Shown: positions 20,081 to 29,041, numbered from the stretch's first letter. The stretch is DNA of 43,522 nt from an uncultured Pseudomonadota bacterium (GCA_946480245.1 CAMLIZ010000020.1:1-43522); one strand, 5' to 3'. Numbers and translations: made by a program. The notes: generated by a model not told the origin, from the sequence alone.

Positions 20081-21289
20081 GCCGGGCCGCGCGCGATAGA
20101 GCAACAGGCCGAGCGCGGTGAGCACGGCAAAGCCCGCCCCTGCATCGAAGGTGGCCGACGGCCCCCAGGCACTCCACAGCTCACCGGCGATCGCGCTGGC
20201 CAGCAGCAGCGCCAGGCCGCTGGCGAGGTTGAACAGGCCGAAGCCGCTGCCGCGCAGGTCCGCCGGCACGGTGTCGGCCACCAGCTTCGCAAAGAGCCCC
20301 TGGGTGAGCGCCATGTGCAGCCCCCACAACGCGCTGCCGAGGTAGACCCCGGCGGCGAAGGCCGCGTGCGCGAGCAGCAGGTCGGCGCCCGCCAGCGTAC
20401 CCAGCCCTGCCAGCAGCAGCGTGCGTGCGGGTACCCGGTCAGATGCCCACCCCGCTGGAAACGCGAGCAGCGCATACACCGCATTCATCGCGATCATCAC
20501 GACCGGCACCTCTGCGATCGGCACGCCCACGCTCTGCGCGCGCAGCACCAGAAAGGCCTCGCTGAAGCGCGCCAGCGTGAACAGCGAACCCAGCAACACC
20601 ACGGCCCAATAGCGCACCGGCAGCCGCTTCGCATCGGCCAGGCGTGGCGGTGGCCGGGTGGCTCCTTCTGCATGCTGCTCGGGCTCTCGCACGAAGCGCC
20701 ACAACAGCAGCACGGTGATCGCCGCCGGCACCACGCTGACCCACATCACCTGCTGCAGGCTGTCGTGGAACAGCAGCAGCAGCCCCACCGCGAGCAGCGG
20801 GCCGAGAAAGGCACCCACCGAATCGAGCGCCTGGCGCAATCCGTACGCGGCGCCCCGCTGCGGTGGCGGCGTGAGGTCGGCCACCAGCGCATCACGCGGC
20901 GCACCGCGGATGCCCTTGCCCACGCGGTCGACGAAGCGCGCCGCGAGCACCCAGCCAATCGACTGTGCAAGCGGGAACACCGGCTTCGTGAGCATCGCCA
21001 GGCCGTAGCCGAGCAGCAGCAGCGGCTTGCGCCGGCCCAGGCGATCGCTCCATGCGCCGGAGAACACCTTGGTGATCGCGCTGGCCGCTTCCGCAATGCC
21101 TTCCACCAGGCCGATCGTGGCCATCGAGCTGCCCAGCACCGTGGCCATGAAGATCGGGAGCACGCTGTGCACCAGCTCGGACGAGATGTCCATGAAGAGC
21201 GAGCCCAGTCCAAGCACCCAGACGCCGGCGGGCAGTGAGCGCCAGCGAGGGCGCGTGGCAGTGGGTGGCTTCGCGGCGGATTCAGGCAT
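20072..21289 (-). CDS. MFS transporter
   Basis: A 405-aa major facilitator with about 12 hydrophobic helices. The signature between TM2 and TM3 is GAWSDRLGRRKPLLLLGYG, the conserved loop after helix 4 is RFVDRVGKGIRGAPRDALVA, and the second-half counterpart is AGWASDRVPARTLL. The GIRGAPRDA segment is typical of a subgroup often annotated as drug or sugar-phosphate efflux. The start ATG 21289 is placed just before the first helix; the open frame upstream encodes low-quality sequence. Single gene, divergent from the phospholipase D-like gene (86 bp between starts). Substrate unknown. Confidence 0.92.
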   Translation of the reverse strand: MPESAAKPPTATRPRWRSLPAGVWVLGLGSLFMDISSELVHSVLPIFMATVLGSSMATIGLVEGIAEAASAITKVFSGAWSDRLGRRKPLLLLGYGLAMLTKPVFPLAQSIGWVLAARFVDRVGKGIRGAPRDALVADLTPPPQRGAAYGLRQALDSVGAFLGPLLAVGLLLLFHDSLQQVMWVSVVPAAITVLLLWRFVREPEQHAEGATRPPPRLADAKRLPVRYWAVVLLGSLFTLARFSEAFLVLRAQSVGVPIAEVPVVMIAMNAVYALLAFPAGWASDRVPARTLLLAGLGTLAGADLLLAHAAFAAGVYLGSALWGLHMALTQGLFAKLVADTVPADLRGSGFGLFNLASGLALLLASAIAGELWSAWGPSATFDAGAGFAVLTALGLLLYRARPGAR

Positions 21290-21375
21290 GCGCGAACTGT
21301 AGCCACCTGTCGGTGCGGGCCGACAAGCGAACCCGCCTCGTTCCGACAAGGCACAGGCGTTGCCCGACCCGAAGC

Positions 21376-22635
21376 ATGATCCCCCCGATCCGATCGCACG
21401 CTGATCACGGCGACGCCGCGACCGACGCAACGGGTTCGGCGACACCGGCCAAGGTGGTGCCGATGCCCGTGGGTCCGCGCCGCTGGGCGCAGGTGGTCCT
21501 TCGGTACGTCAGCCAGTGGAAGCCGCAGCCGCCGACGCCGACGCTCGAGCCCGCGGAGCGGCGGCAGGCGCGCGAACGCCACGCGCGCATGCTCGAACGC
21601 GTGCTGCGGCAGCCGCTGTGCGAGGGCAACCACGTCACGCTGCTCGCGCAGCAGCAAGCCGCGCAAGAGGCGCTGGTGGAGGCGATCGACAGCGCGCGCG
21701 ATCACATCAACCTGCAGCTGCCCTGGGCCGATGTCGATGGCGCGGCCTATGCGATGCTGCGCCGACTTGCCGCGCGTCGGCGCGACGGCGTGAAGGTGCA
21801 TGTGCTGCTTGATGCACCGGCCGATGCGGAGTTGCGCGTGCGGCGCTGGGTCGAGAGCCTGCAAGCCAGCGGGGTGCGTGTGTGCTGCGCAGCGCCGCCG
21901 CGCTCGCGCGCTCAGGTTCCGCCCGGGCGCCTGCTGGTGGTGGACGGCCGGGTCGCGTTTGCCGCGCTGCCCATGCCGCACGCGTCTTCGCGCGACGCGC
22001 AACTGTGCCTTCGGGGTCCGGTGGTGGCGCTGCTGCAGCAGCGCTTCATCGAACGTTGGGCGGCACATGCCGGAGAGCGGCCGCTGCTGGCGCACTACTT
22101 CCCGCGCCTGCTCGCTGCCGGCGACGAGCAGGTGACGCTCGCCGGCAACCCACCGGACACGCGCTCGCAGCCCGCGCTGCTGCACGCGGTGCGGCTCGCG
22201 CAGGACCGCGTCACGCTCAGCACGCAGCGCTTCGCGCCCGCACCCGCGCTGCTGCAGGCGCTGCAAGGCGCTGCGCGGCGCGGTGCGCTGGTGCGCCTGC
22301 TGCTGCCGGGCGCCGCCAGCGGCTGGGCCTGCCATGCAGCGCGCGCGCACTACGCCGCCTTGCTGCAGGCGGGCGTGCATGTGCACGAGTGCCAGGGTAT
22401 GGGGCCCGCAGCAGACGCCGCCGTGATCGACGGCGCCTTTGCCGCCGTCGGCACCCCGCTCGACAGCCGTGCCGGCGCGCAGATGATCGTCATCGCGGAG
22501 GCCTTTGCGAAGGCACTGGACGCGCTGCTGGCCGAAGATCTGCGGGCAGCGCGCAAGATCGCGTGGAGCGACTGGCGGCGGCGCAGCGGGGCGCAGCGGC
22601 TGCTGCAGGCCATCGCCCGGCGTTGCCTGCGCTGA
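21376..22635 (+). CDS. Phospholipase D / cardiolipin synthase-like protein with both HKD motifs degenerate
   Basis: A 419-aa protein with the two-lobed layout of ClsB-type cardiolipin synthases (FHxN-like start at NHVTLLAQQQAAQEALVEAI; FIERWAAHAG; YFPRLLAAG). Both HxKxxxxD motifs have lost His and Lys. In the first, P183, R185 and D190 appear (GRLLVVDGRVAF); in the second, A345, D347 and D352 (AAVIDGAFAAVG), and the usual Asn of VGSxNLD is gone. The fold is therefore kept without the phosphatidyl-transfer residues. It may be a non-catalytic lipid-binding or partner subunit. ATG 21376 is assumed; ATG 21463 with AAGGTGG before it is an alternative. Convergent with MscS. Confidence 0.75.
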   Translation: MIPPIRSHADHGDAATDATGSATPAKVVPMPVGPRRWAQVVLRYVSQWKPQPPTPTLEPAERRQARERHARMLERVLRQPLCEGNHVTLLAQQQAAQEALVEAIDSARDHINLQLPWADVDGAAYAMLRRLAARRRDGVKVHVLLDAPADAELRVRRWVESLQASGVRVCCAAPPRSRAQVPPGRLLVVDGRVAFAALPMPHASSRDAQLCLRGPVVALLQQRFIERWAAHAGERPLLAHYFPRLLAAGDEQVTLAGNPPDTRSQPALLHAVRLAQDRVTLSTQRFAPAPALLQALQGAARRGALVRLLLPGAASGWACHAARAHYAALLQAGVHVHECQGMGPAADAAVIDGAFAAVGTPLDSRAGAQMIVIAEAFAKALDALLAEDLRAARKIAWSDWRRRSGAQRLLQAIARRCLR

Positions 22636-22645
22636 CGAGGCGGCT

Positions 22646-23464
22646 TCAGGCCAGCTTCACCTCGTGCGCCGTCAGTGCCTGCGCCAGCGCGTACTGCACC
22701 TCGCTCAGCACGGCCTGCTTGGCATGCGCGCGGCCGTCGTACCACACGTGCAGCTCGAACGCGATGTTGGCCGCACTCATCGCGGTGAGCGCCACGTCGG
22801 GCGGCGGGTCGGCGGCCACCAGCGGCAGCCCCTGCGCAGCCCGCAGCAACAGCTGGCGCACCTGCTGCACGTCGCTGCCCGCGGCCACCGTGAGCGGCAC
22901 GCGCAGCCGGATCTGCCGCCCCACGAAGGTGTAGTTGGTGACGTTGTCGGTGATGAAGCGCTGGTTGGGCACCAGGATCGCGATGTGGTCGGGCGTGACC
23001 ACGGTGGTCCGGCGTGCGCCGATGTGATGCACGGTGCCTTCCACCGCACCCATCTCGATGCGGTCGCCCACCTCGATCGGCCGCTCCAGCATCACGATCA
23101 ACCCACTGACGAAGTTGCTGATGATGTTCTGCAGGCCGAAGCCCAGGCCCACGCCGAGCGCGCTGGCCACCACCGCGAACGCCGTGAGGTTGATGCCGAC
23201 GTTCTGCAGGATCACGACGGTGCCGATCACCAGCACGGCGTAGTGCACGAGCCCGGTGATCGCATCGCGCTGGCCCGGCTCCATATGGGTGCGTGTGAGC
23301 AACCGCGTGAGGGTCCAGCGGCTGAAGCGCCCGGCCACCAGGTACAGCACGCAGCCCAGCACCACCAGCTTCAGCAGCGTGGACAGCAGGATCTGCGTGC
23401 CGCCGAGCTTGAACAGCAGCAGGTCGTGACGCTGCAGTTCGCTGCGCAGAAGCTGCCAATCCAT
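22646..23464 (-). CDS. MscS-family small-conductance mechanosensitive channel
   Basis: A 272-aa channel, close to the length of E. coli MscS. Three hydrophobic helices lie at about 20-45, 68-90 and 92-125; the pore helix carries the family Ala/Gly pattern ASALGVGLGFGLQNIISNFV (20 residues). The beta domain follows (EVGDRIEMGAVEGTVHHIGARR split as EVGDRIEM, GTVHHIGARRT) with VPNQRFITDNVTNYT. It opens under membrane tension to release solutes during hypo-osmotic shock. ATG 23464. It lies 17 bp after the DUF2334-type gene on the same strand and is probably co-transcribed. Confidence 0.94.
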   Translation of the reverse strand: MDWQLLRSELQRHDLLLFKLGGTQILLSTLLKLVVLGCVLYLVAGRFSRWTLTRLLTRTHMEPGQRDAITGLVHYAVLVIGTVVILQNVGINLTAFAVVASALGVGLGFGLQNIISNFVSGLIVMLERPIEVGDRIEMGAVEGTVHHIGARRTTVVTPDHIAILVPNQRFITDNVTNYTFVGRQIRLRVPLTVAAGSDVQQVRQLLLRAAQGLPLVAADPPPDVALTAMSAANIAFELHVWYDGRAHAKQAVLSEVQYALAQALTAHEVKLA

Positions 23465-23481
23465 CGAGGCAGCAAGCCCTC

Positions 23482-24273
23482 TTACACGCGTGCCGACGTG
23501 GGCGCACGAAACCCTGCGTGCACCGCACCCAGTCGCGCCAACGCCGGCTGCCACGCGTGCACCACACGTGCCATCGTCTGCGCCTGCCGGTACGCAAGGT
23601 GATGGCGCAGGCAGCGCTGCCAGGCGCGCCGCACGGCGGGGTGATCGGCCGCGTCGGGCGTGAGCTCCAGCCGCACCAAGGGCGACGCATCCTGCCCCAG
23701 GCGGCCCGGCAACGCGTGCCACGCCAGGCTTGCGGCACGGCTCATCGGGCGCCCCGCGGCAATGCCGATCGCGTGTGTGCGCAGCTCCTCGTCGCGCGGC
23801 AGCACGTGCACGCCGTGGCGCGTGAGCGTGTAGAGGAAGGGCGTGAGCCGCAATGCCGCCCATGCACCCGCACCGATCCGCCAGTGGGGCGCCGCAAAGC
23901 CGGCCAGCGGCCAGCCATTGGCGGCGAACCAGCGCATGCCGGCATGCAGGCGCTGCAATGCATCGTCGCAGCGCAGGCTGTGGAACTCGGCCTCGCCGTG
24001 GCACAGCCGGCGGCGCACGCCGTCGGCCCAACTGCGCAGCGGAGGGTCCTCCTCGTGCATGTAGCCGTGCAGCGCCAGCTCATCGCCTTGCGCCAGCCTG
24101 CGCGCCAGCGCGGCATCGAAGCGTGCGTCGTGCTGCTCGCCATGCAGCCGCGGCACCACCAGCAGCGTCACCGGCGCGGCGCCCACCTCGCGCACGGCCG
24201 CCAGCACACGCCGGCAGCCGGGCCAGGTGGAGGGCGCGGCACCGCGCAGCAGGACAACGAAGGAAGGCAGCAT
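23482..24273 (-). CDS. DUF2334 polysaccharide deacetylase-like protein, first metal motif lost
   Basis: A 263-aa protein from ATG 24273 (a TTG two codons earlier is possible). The family's barrel is recognisable: STWPGCRRVLAAV, VTLLVVPRLHG, GDELALHGYMHEED with the paired His motif, WPLAGFAAPHW and SPLVRLELTPD. In relatives the first strand ends with HDVAP, carrying the metal-binding Asp; here the same place reads LLRGAAPSTW, with R10-G11 for His-Asp. Activity is therefore doubtful. DUF2334 proteins are thought to deacetylate surface sugars; substrate unknown. No signal peptide is seen. First gene of an operon with MscS. Confidence 0.8.
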   Translation of the reverse strand: MLPSFVVLLRGAAPSTWPGCRRVLAAVREVGAAPVTLLVVPRLHGEQHDARFDAALARRLAQGDELALHGYMHEEDPPLRSWADGVRRRLCHGEAEFHSLRCDDALQRLHAGMRWFAANGWPLAGFAAPHWRIGAGAWAALRLTPFLYTLTRHGVHVLPRDEELRTHAIGIAAGRPMSRAASLAWHALPGRLGQDASPLVRLELTPDAADHPAVRRAWQRCLRHHLAYRQAQTMARVVHAWQPALARLGAVHAGFRAPTSARV

Positions 24274-24391
24274 CGGCAAAGGCGAGGTCGGATCGCTCTG
24301 TCACGGCAAGCCCCATGCCGGCCGTGCACGCCGGGCACGGCAACTGCCCGGAAGCGTGCTGTCCCCCTATTCCATTTCGCAGGAGCTATCG

Positions 24392-24844
24392 ATGAGCAAT
24401 GACGACGTGCTGGACGTGTTGAACGACCTGATCGAAAACTGCAAGGACGGCGAATACGGCTTCAAGGCCTGCGCCGAACACGCCAAGGCGCCCGAGCTGA
24501 AGAACGTGTTCGACGCGCGCGCGCAGGAGTGCCTGCGCGCCGCCGAGGAACTGCAAGCGCAAGTGGTGTCATGCGGCGGCAAGCCCGCCGACAGTGGCAC
24601 GGCGGCGGGCGCCATGCACCGCGGCTGGGTGGCCGCGCGCGGCACGCTCACGCGCTACGACGATCACGCGATGCTCGAGGAATGCGAGCGCGGCGAGGAC
24701 GTGGCGGTGCGCAAGTACCGCACCGCGCTGGAGAAGGATCTGCCCGAGGAGATCCGCTCCCTGGTGCAGCGCCAGATGGCCGGCGCGCAACGCAACCACG
24801 ACCAGATCAAGGCACTGCGCGACCGCTACCCCACCACCACCTGA
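24392..24844 (+). CDS. DUF2383 (PA2169-type) four-helix-bundle protein
   Basis: A 150-aa, fully helical, hydrophilic protein with ferritin-like spacing of acidic and His residues. Typical segments are VLDVLNDLIENCKDGEYGF, AGAMHRGWVAARGTLT and ILEECERGED-like MLEECERGEDVAVRKYRTAL. The family is widespread in stress-tolerant bacteria; its function is unknown, and metal binding is not clear from the residues. ATG 24392 has AGGAG 7 bp upstream. It precedes topoisomerase IB by 8 bp, so the two form an operon. Confidence 0.88.
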   Translation: MSNDDVLDVLNDLIENCKDGEYGFKACAEHAKAPELKNVFDARAQECLRAAEELQAQVVSCGGKPADSGTAAGAMHRGWVAARGTLTRYDDHAMLEECERGEDVAVRKYRTALEKDLPEEIRSLVQRQMAGAQRNHDQIKALRDRYPTTT

Positions 24845-24852
24845 GCCGCGAC

Positions 24853-26064
24853 ATGAGCTCCTCCACGGCCGGCGTCGCATCGCCCGCGGCGCAGGCGCTG
24901 GCCGCGGTGGTGGCCGACGACACCCAGGCGGCGCTGCAGCGCCTGGTGTACGTGGACGACCCGATGCCGGGCTGGCGCCGCGTGACGCGGGGCCACGGCT
25001 TCGAGTACCAGGACGAACAGGGCCAGCCGATCCGCGACGAGCACGAGCTGCGCCGCATCCAGCGCCTGGCCATACCGCCGGCTTACACCGAGGTGTGGAT
25101 CTGCCCCAGCGAGCACGGCCACATCCAGGCCGTGGGCCGCGACGCGCGCGGGCGCAAGCAGTACCGCTACCACGAGCTGTGGCAGCTGATGCGCGACGTC
25201 GACAAGTTCGAGCGCATGCGCGACTTCGGCCTGGCGCTGCCGCGCATCCGCCGCGCGGTGGAGCGCGACCTCGCGCTGCCCGGCCTGCCGCGGCAGAAGA
25301 TCCTGGCCACCATCGTGCGCCTGCTCGACACCACGTACCTGCGCGTCGGCAACGACGAATACGCGCGCCAGAACGGCAGCTACGGCCTCACCACCTTGCG
25401 TGACCGGCATGCACGCATCGAGGGCAGCCGGCTCGTGCTGGCCTTTCGCGGCAAGAGCGGCGTGCAGCAGCGCGTGCAGGTCAACGACGCGCGTCTCGCG
25501 CGCATCGTGCGCAAGAGCCAGGAGCTGCCCGGCCAGGAGCTGTTCCAGTACGTGGACGGCGAGGACGGCAGCATCCGCAGCATCGGCTCCGCCGACGTCA
25601 ACGACTACCTGCGCTCGCTCACGGAGGGCGATTTCACCGCCAAGGACTTCCGCACCTGGCACGCCAGCGCCCTGGCGCTGGAGCAGCTGCACCCTTGCGA
25701 AGCCGGCAGCACCAAGGAAGCCAAGGCGCGCATCAAGGAGGTGATCGCCGAGGTGGCCAAGCAGCTCGGCCACACCGTGACGGTATGCCGCAAGTCCTAC
25801 GTGCATCCGCACGTGTTGCAGCACTTCATCGAGGGCCGGTTGCAGGCAGTGTGCGCCGCACGCGGCAGCACGCCCGGCCTGCGCGGGCTGAAGGAAAGCG
25901 AGCGCCGCCTGCTCGCGTTGCTGGACGGTGGCGGCGCTGCGGCGGCAGCCGTCAGTGCGACGTCACGTCCGGCGGGAGGTCGGGCCCAGCGTCCATCTCG
26001 AAACGCCCCGCCGCGGGGCGCTGCGATCCCAGCTCGCCGGCGCCCGCGGTCACCGAAGGCGTGA
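24853..26064 (+). CDS. DNA topoisomerase IB
   Basis: A 403-aa type IB topoisomerase of the bacterial, poxvirus-like kind. It relaxes supercoils by a 3'-phosphotyrosyl intermediate. The N-terminal lobe has VYVDDPMPGWRRV and AVGRDARGRKQYRYH; the catalytic domain has TTYLRVGNDEYARQNGSYGL, FRGKSGV (Lys/Arg), DFRTWHAS (Arg and His region) and catalytic Y316 in CRKSYVHP. Usual length is about 340-360 aa; a basic Ala/Pro/Arg tail of some 35 residues extends it, and that tail is encoded over the end of the opposite small membrane-protein gene. ATG 24853, translated 8 bp after the DUF2383 gene. Confidence 0.95.
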   Translation: MSSSTAGVASPAAQALAAVVADDTQAALQRLVYVDDPMPGWRRVTRGHGFEYQDEQGQPIRDEHELRRIQRLAIPPAYTEVWICPSEHGHIQAVGRDARGRKQYRYHELWQLMRDVDKFERMRDFGLALPRIRRAVERDLALPGLPRQKILATIVRLLDTTYLRVGNDEYARQNGSYGLTTLRDRHARIEGSRLVLAFRGKSGVQQRVQVNDARLARIVRKSQELPGQELFQYVDGEDGSIRSIGSADVNDYLRSLTEGDFTAKDFRTWHASALALEQLHPCEAGSTKEAKARIKEVIAEVAKQLGHTVTVCRKSYVHPHVLQHFIEGRLQAVCAARGSTPGLRGLKESERRLLALLDGGGAAAAAVSATSRPAGGRAQRPSRNAPPRGAAIPARRRPRSPKA

Positions 26065-26251
26065 CCTGCTGCGCGGTGCGCGCCGGGCTCACCGGCACGG
26101 CGCCACCTTCGCTCTCCCAGGTCTGCAAGGGTTCGGGCGTAGCGGGCGAGACGCGGCGCTCGCGCTCGGCTCGCCGGTGCGCTGCCAGGCTGGCGCCGGC
26201 CAGCATGCCGCCGATGCCGGCCATCCACAACACGGTGCGCTTGATGCTCAT
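25952..26251 (-). CDS. Small membrane-anchored protein of unknown function
   Basis: A 99-aa protein from ATG 26251. One N-terminal hydrophobic helix (about 5-24, RTVLWMAGIGGMLAGASLAA) is followed by Arg/Glu-rich and then Pro/Gly-rich, disordered sequence. The start has GGGAG 8 bp upstream and lies 5 bp after the PRC-barrel gene stop, which supports a real second cistron. Its last 113 bp are antiparallel to the end of topoisomerase IB. No family recognised. The C-terminal part is weakly constrained, so a shorter functional product is possible. Confidence 0.6.
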   Translation of the reverse strand: MSIKRTVLWMAGIGGMLAGASLAAHRRAERERRVSPATPEPLQTWESEGGAVPVSPARTAQQVTPSVTAGAGELGSQRPAAGRFEMDAGPDLPPDVTSH

Positions 26252-26256
26252 GATGC

Positions 26257-26685
26257 TCACTCCCAGTACAAGGCCGCGCGGTAGTAGGCGTGCAGGTCGC
26301 GATGCCACTGCTCGTCGGCCTGCTCGGGCCAGTGGTTCTTGTCGAAGCCGGGCGCGTCCTTGAAGCGCTCGGCCGGTGCGTCCAGCACGAAGCAGTGGCG
26401 GTCGGTGTCCAGCACCAGCGCCTGCCACGGAATCGCGAACAGCTTGTCGCCCACGCCCAGCAGGCCACCGGCCGACATCACCGCATAGGCGATGCGGCCG
26501 CGCGGTACGTCCAGCATGATGTCTTCGATCTCGCCGAGCACGTCGCCGTTGCGATTGACCACGTTGTCGCCGGTCAGCGTGCCGGCAGTCATCAGGCGCG
26601 GGCCGGGGCCACTCGTGTTGTCGTAACGGCCGGCGCCCTGCATGCGGGCGCCTTCGCCGGGGTTGCTGCCGGTTTGCGGGTTCAT
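26257..26685 (-). CDS. PRC-barrel domain protein
   Basis: A 142-aa soluble protein. Residues 30-105 form a PRC-barrel: LMTAGTLTGDNVVNRNGDVL, GEIEDIMLDVPRGRIAYAVM and GVGDKLFAIPWQAL. PRC-barrels occur in RNA maturation and photosynthetic reaction-centre proteins and, in this stand-alone form, in stress-induced proteins with aliphatic-to-charged alternation. A C-terminal stretch, FDKNHWPEQADEQW, is common in the stand-alone family. ATG 26685 with AGGAG 7 bp before it. It leads an operon with the small membrane protein and is divergent from a sensor kinase (139 bp between starts). Confidence 0.9.
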   Translation of the reverse strand: MNPQTGSNPGEGARMQGAGRYDNTSGPGPRLMTAGTLTGDNVVNRNGDVLGEIEDIMLDVPRGRIAYAVMSAGGLLGVGDKLFAIPWQALVLDTDRHCFVLDAPAERFKDAPGFDKNHWPEQADEQWHRDLHAYYRAALYWE

Positions 26686-26824
26686 GGGTACTCCTGTGCG
26701 GGGGAACCCGTGCAAGCGGGCAACAGATATGCCCGTGACGCGCAGCGCCCTTTGACGCTCGGGACTTCCCCTGTACCCTGCTGCTCACGCCGCGCCCCGC
26801 CCCTTCATCGCACCTTTGTCCTGC

Positions 26825-29041
26825 ATGCCCTTCGGCTGGTTCTCCTCTGCTTCCGCCCACGCAACCCGCCGGCCGCGCTGGCTGCGCTGGCCCGCGGCGT
26901 CGCTGCGCACGTATCTCGCATCCGCGATCGTGCTGGCCACCGTGCCGCTGGCCTGCTTTGCCCTGTACCTGCTGCAGCTGCAGGCGGACGCAGCGCGCGC
27001 CGAGCGCCAGGCCCGGCTGTACCGCCTGGCCAGCTCGGTGGCGGTGATGGTGCAGCGCGAGCTGGCGTCGTCGGCCGAGGCGCTGGAGCTGATCTCGCAT
27101 GATGCGGCGCTGCACGCGGGCGATGTGGCGGCGTTCCAGCGCCAGCTGCAGCGCTGGCCGCTGCCGCGCACCAACTGGCAAACGCTGGTGCTGGCCGACG
27201 AGCAGGGCCGGCCGTTGTTTGCCACCCACGGCGAGGCGCCCACGCTGGCGCCGCTCGAAGGCGATGCGCCCCGCGTGGGCGACCTGATCCGGCGTGCCCC
27301 CGGCCAGCCCCTGGCCACCGCGGTGGAGCTGCCGGTGCGCACGCCGCACGGGCGCTACCTGCTCGCCGCGGTCATCGGCGCCGCCCAGTGGCAGCGCCTG
27401 GTGGACGAGGCGGATGCGCCGCCCGACGGATTCGTGTCGCTGATGGACGCGCACGAGCGCGTGATCGCGCTCAGCCGCAAGGCGCCACAGCTGGCGGGCC
27501 GCACGATGTCGATCACCGAGCAGGCGCAGGCGCTGCGCGAGCCCGAACACCGCCCGCTGCTCGGGCCACGCGCGGCCATGCCCTTGCCCACATTGCAGCA
27601 GGTGGACGGCGCCGGCTGGTGGGTAGGCGCCGGCTTCACCAGCGCCAAGCCGGCATGGGCCGAGCTGGCCGCACTGGCCTCGGTGATCGGCGCTGCGCTG
27701 CTGTCGCTGCTGGTCGGGCTGGCGCTGGCCCTGCAGGTGGCGCGCCGCGTGGCCGAGCCGGTACGCGCACTGGCTGAGCAGGGCCCCGGCGGCGTACGGG
27801 GGCACGTGGCGGTGCGCGAGATCGCCGCGCTGCGAGACGCGTTGCACGATGCCGACGCGCAGCGCCACGCCGCCATGCAGGCGCTGCAGGCGCGCGCGGA
27901 CGAGTTTCAGGCGCTGCTGGTGGAGCGGCAGGCGCTGGTGCAGCGCGAGCAGCAGGCACGCGAGGCCGCCGAGCAGATCAATCGTGGCAAGGACGAATTC
28001 CTGGCGATGCTCGGCCACGAGCTGCGCAACCCGTTGAGCGCGATCACCGCCGCGATCGAGGTGATCAACCGGGTCGGCCCGGCGCACGACAGCGCCCAGA
28101 GCGCACGCCGCGTGATCGCGCGCCAGACCCGGCAGCTGGCGGGCCTGATGAACGACATCACCGACCTCGCACGCAGCAGCGCCGGCAAGATGCAGCTCAC
28201 CCGCCAGCCGGTGCAACTGGCGCGGCTGGTGTGGCGCAGCGCCAGCGCATTGCGCCTGGCAGGCCGCTTCAAGGAACACACGCTCACGCTGCAGCTGGCC
28301 CCGGTGCAAGCCGAGGTGGACGCCATGCGCATCGAGCAGGTGGTGAGCAACCTGCTCACCAATGCCGCCAAGTACACGCCGGGCGCCGGGCACATCACCC
28401 TCACGCTGGCCGCCGCGCAAGGCTTGGCGGAGCTGCGCGTGGAGGACGACGGCGTGGGCATCCCGCCCGAGCTGCTGGCCCGCGTGTTCGACGTGTTCGT
28501 GCAGGGCGAGCGAGCGCTGCAGCAGCGTCAGGCCGGCCTGGGCCTCGGGCTCACGCTGGTGCGCCGCCTGGTGGATCTGCACGGCGGCAGCGTGCAGGCC
28601 AGCAGCCCGGGACAGGGCCGCGGCAGCTGCTTCGTGGTGCGCCTGCCCGGTCTGCTGTCGCCCGCTGCCCACGCAGATGCACCGCGCCCGCTGCTGCTGG
28701 TGGGCGACGAGGGCCAGACCGCCGGCGCGCTCGAATCGCTGCTCGACGACACGGCGCTGTGCATCACCCACGTGCCCGACGCAGCCGCCGCCTTGCAGGC
28801 ACTGGCCGATGCGGCACTGAGCGACGCCCTGGTGCTGGTGCCGCCGGCGCTGGTGGAGTCCGACCCCGGTGGCCTGCTGCAGGCCTGGCGCGGCGCCGCA
28901 CCGCAGGTGCGCATCGTGGCGCTGGCTGCCGCCGGCGCGTCGGCTCCGGCACAGGGCTTCGACGCGAGCGTGCAACCGCCGCTGTCACCCGATGCATTGC
29001 AGGCGTTGCTGGCGCCGGGGCCGCTGGCCATCGCCTCCTGA
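26825..29041 (+). CDS. Membrane sensor histidine kinase with C-terminal pseudo-receiver
   Basis: A 738-aa kinase. TM1 (about 32-51) and TM2 (about 281-306) flank a periplasmic domain of some 230 residues that resembles a dCache or similar ligand-binding fold ([31 protein letters not shown]). A coiled-coil leads into HisKA ([15 protein letters not shown]398), then HATPase boxes [24 protein letters not shown] and GLGLGLTLV. The last 120 residues look like a receiver, but the phospho-acceptor place reads VLVPPALV and the Lys place reads QPPLSP, so phosphorylation is not expected. ATG 26825 is used; a TTG three codons earlier is open. No response regulator lies next to it. Confidence 0.9.
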   Translation: MPFGWFSSASAHATRRPRWLRWPAASLRTYLASAIVLATVPLACFALYLLQLQADAARAERQARLYRLASSVAVMVQRELASSAEALELISHDAALHAGDVAAFQRQLQRWPLPRTNWQTLVLADEQGRPLFATHGEAPTLAPLEGDAPRVGDLIRRAPGQPLATAVELPVRTPHGRYLLAAVIGAAQWQRLVDEADAPPDGFVSLMDAHERVIALSRKAPQLAGRTMSITEQAQALREPEHRPLLGPRAAMPLPTLQQVDGAGWWVGAGFTSAKPAWAELAALASVIGAALLSLLVGLALALQVARRVAEPVRALAEQGPGGVRGHVAVREIAALRDALHDADAQRHAAMQALQARADEFQALLVERQALVQREQQAREAAEQINRGKDEFLAMLGHELRNPLSAITAAIEVINRVGPAHDSAQSARRVIARQTRQLAGLMNDITDLARSSAGKMQLTRQPVQLARLVWRSASALRLAGRFKEHTLTLQLAPVQAEVDAMRIEQVVSNLLTNAAKYTPGAGHITLTLAAAQGLAELRVEDDGVGIPPELLARVFDVFVQGERALQQRQAGLGLGLTLVRRLVDLHGGSVQASSPGQGRGSCFVVRLPGLLSPAAHADAPRPLLLVGDEGQTAGALESLLDDTALCITHVPDAAAALQALADAALSDALVLVPPALVESDPGGLLQAWRGAAPQVRIVALAAAGASAPAQGFDASVQPPLSPDALQALLAPGPLAIAS

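Noticed and set aside
25952..28975. Minus-strand ORF of about 1000 codons crossing several genes
   Set aside because: It runs antisense through the 26825-29041 kinase and out of frame through the PRC-barrel gene; only its last 99 codons correspond to a probable gene with its own start.
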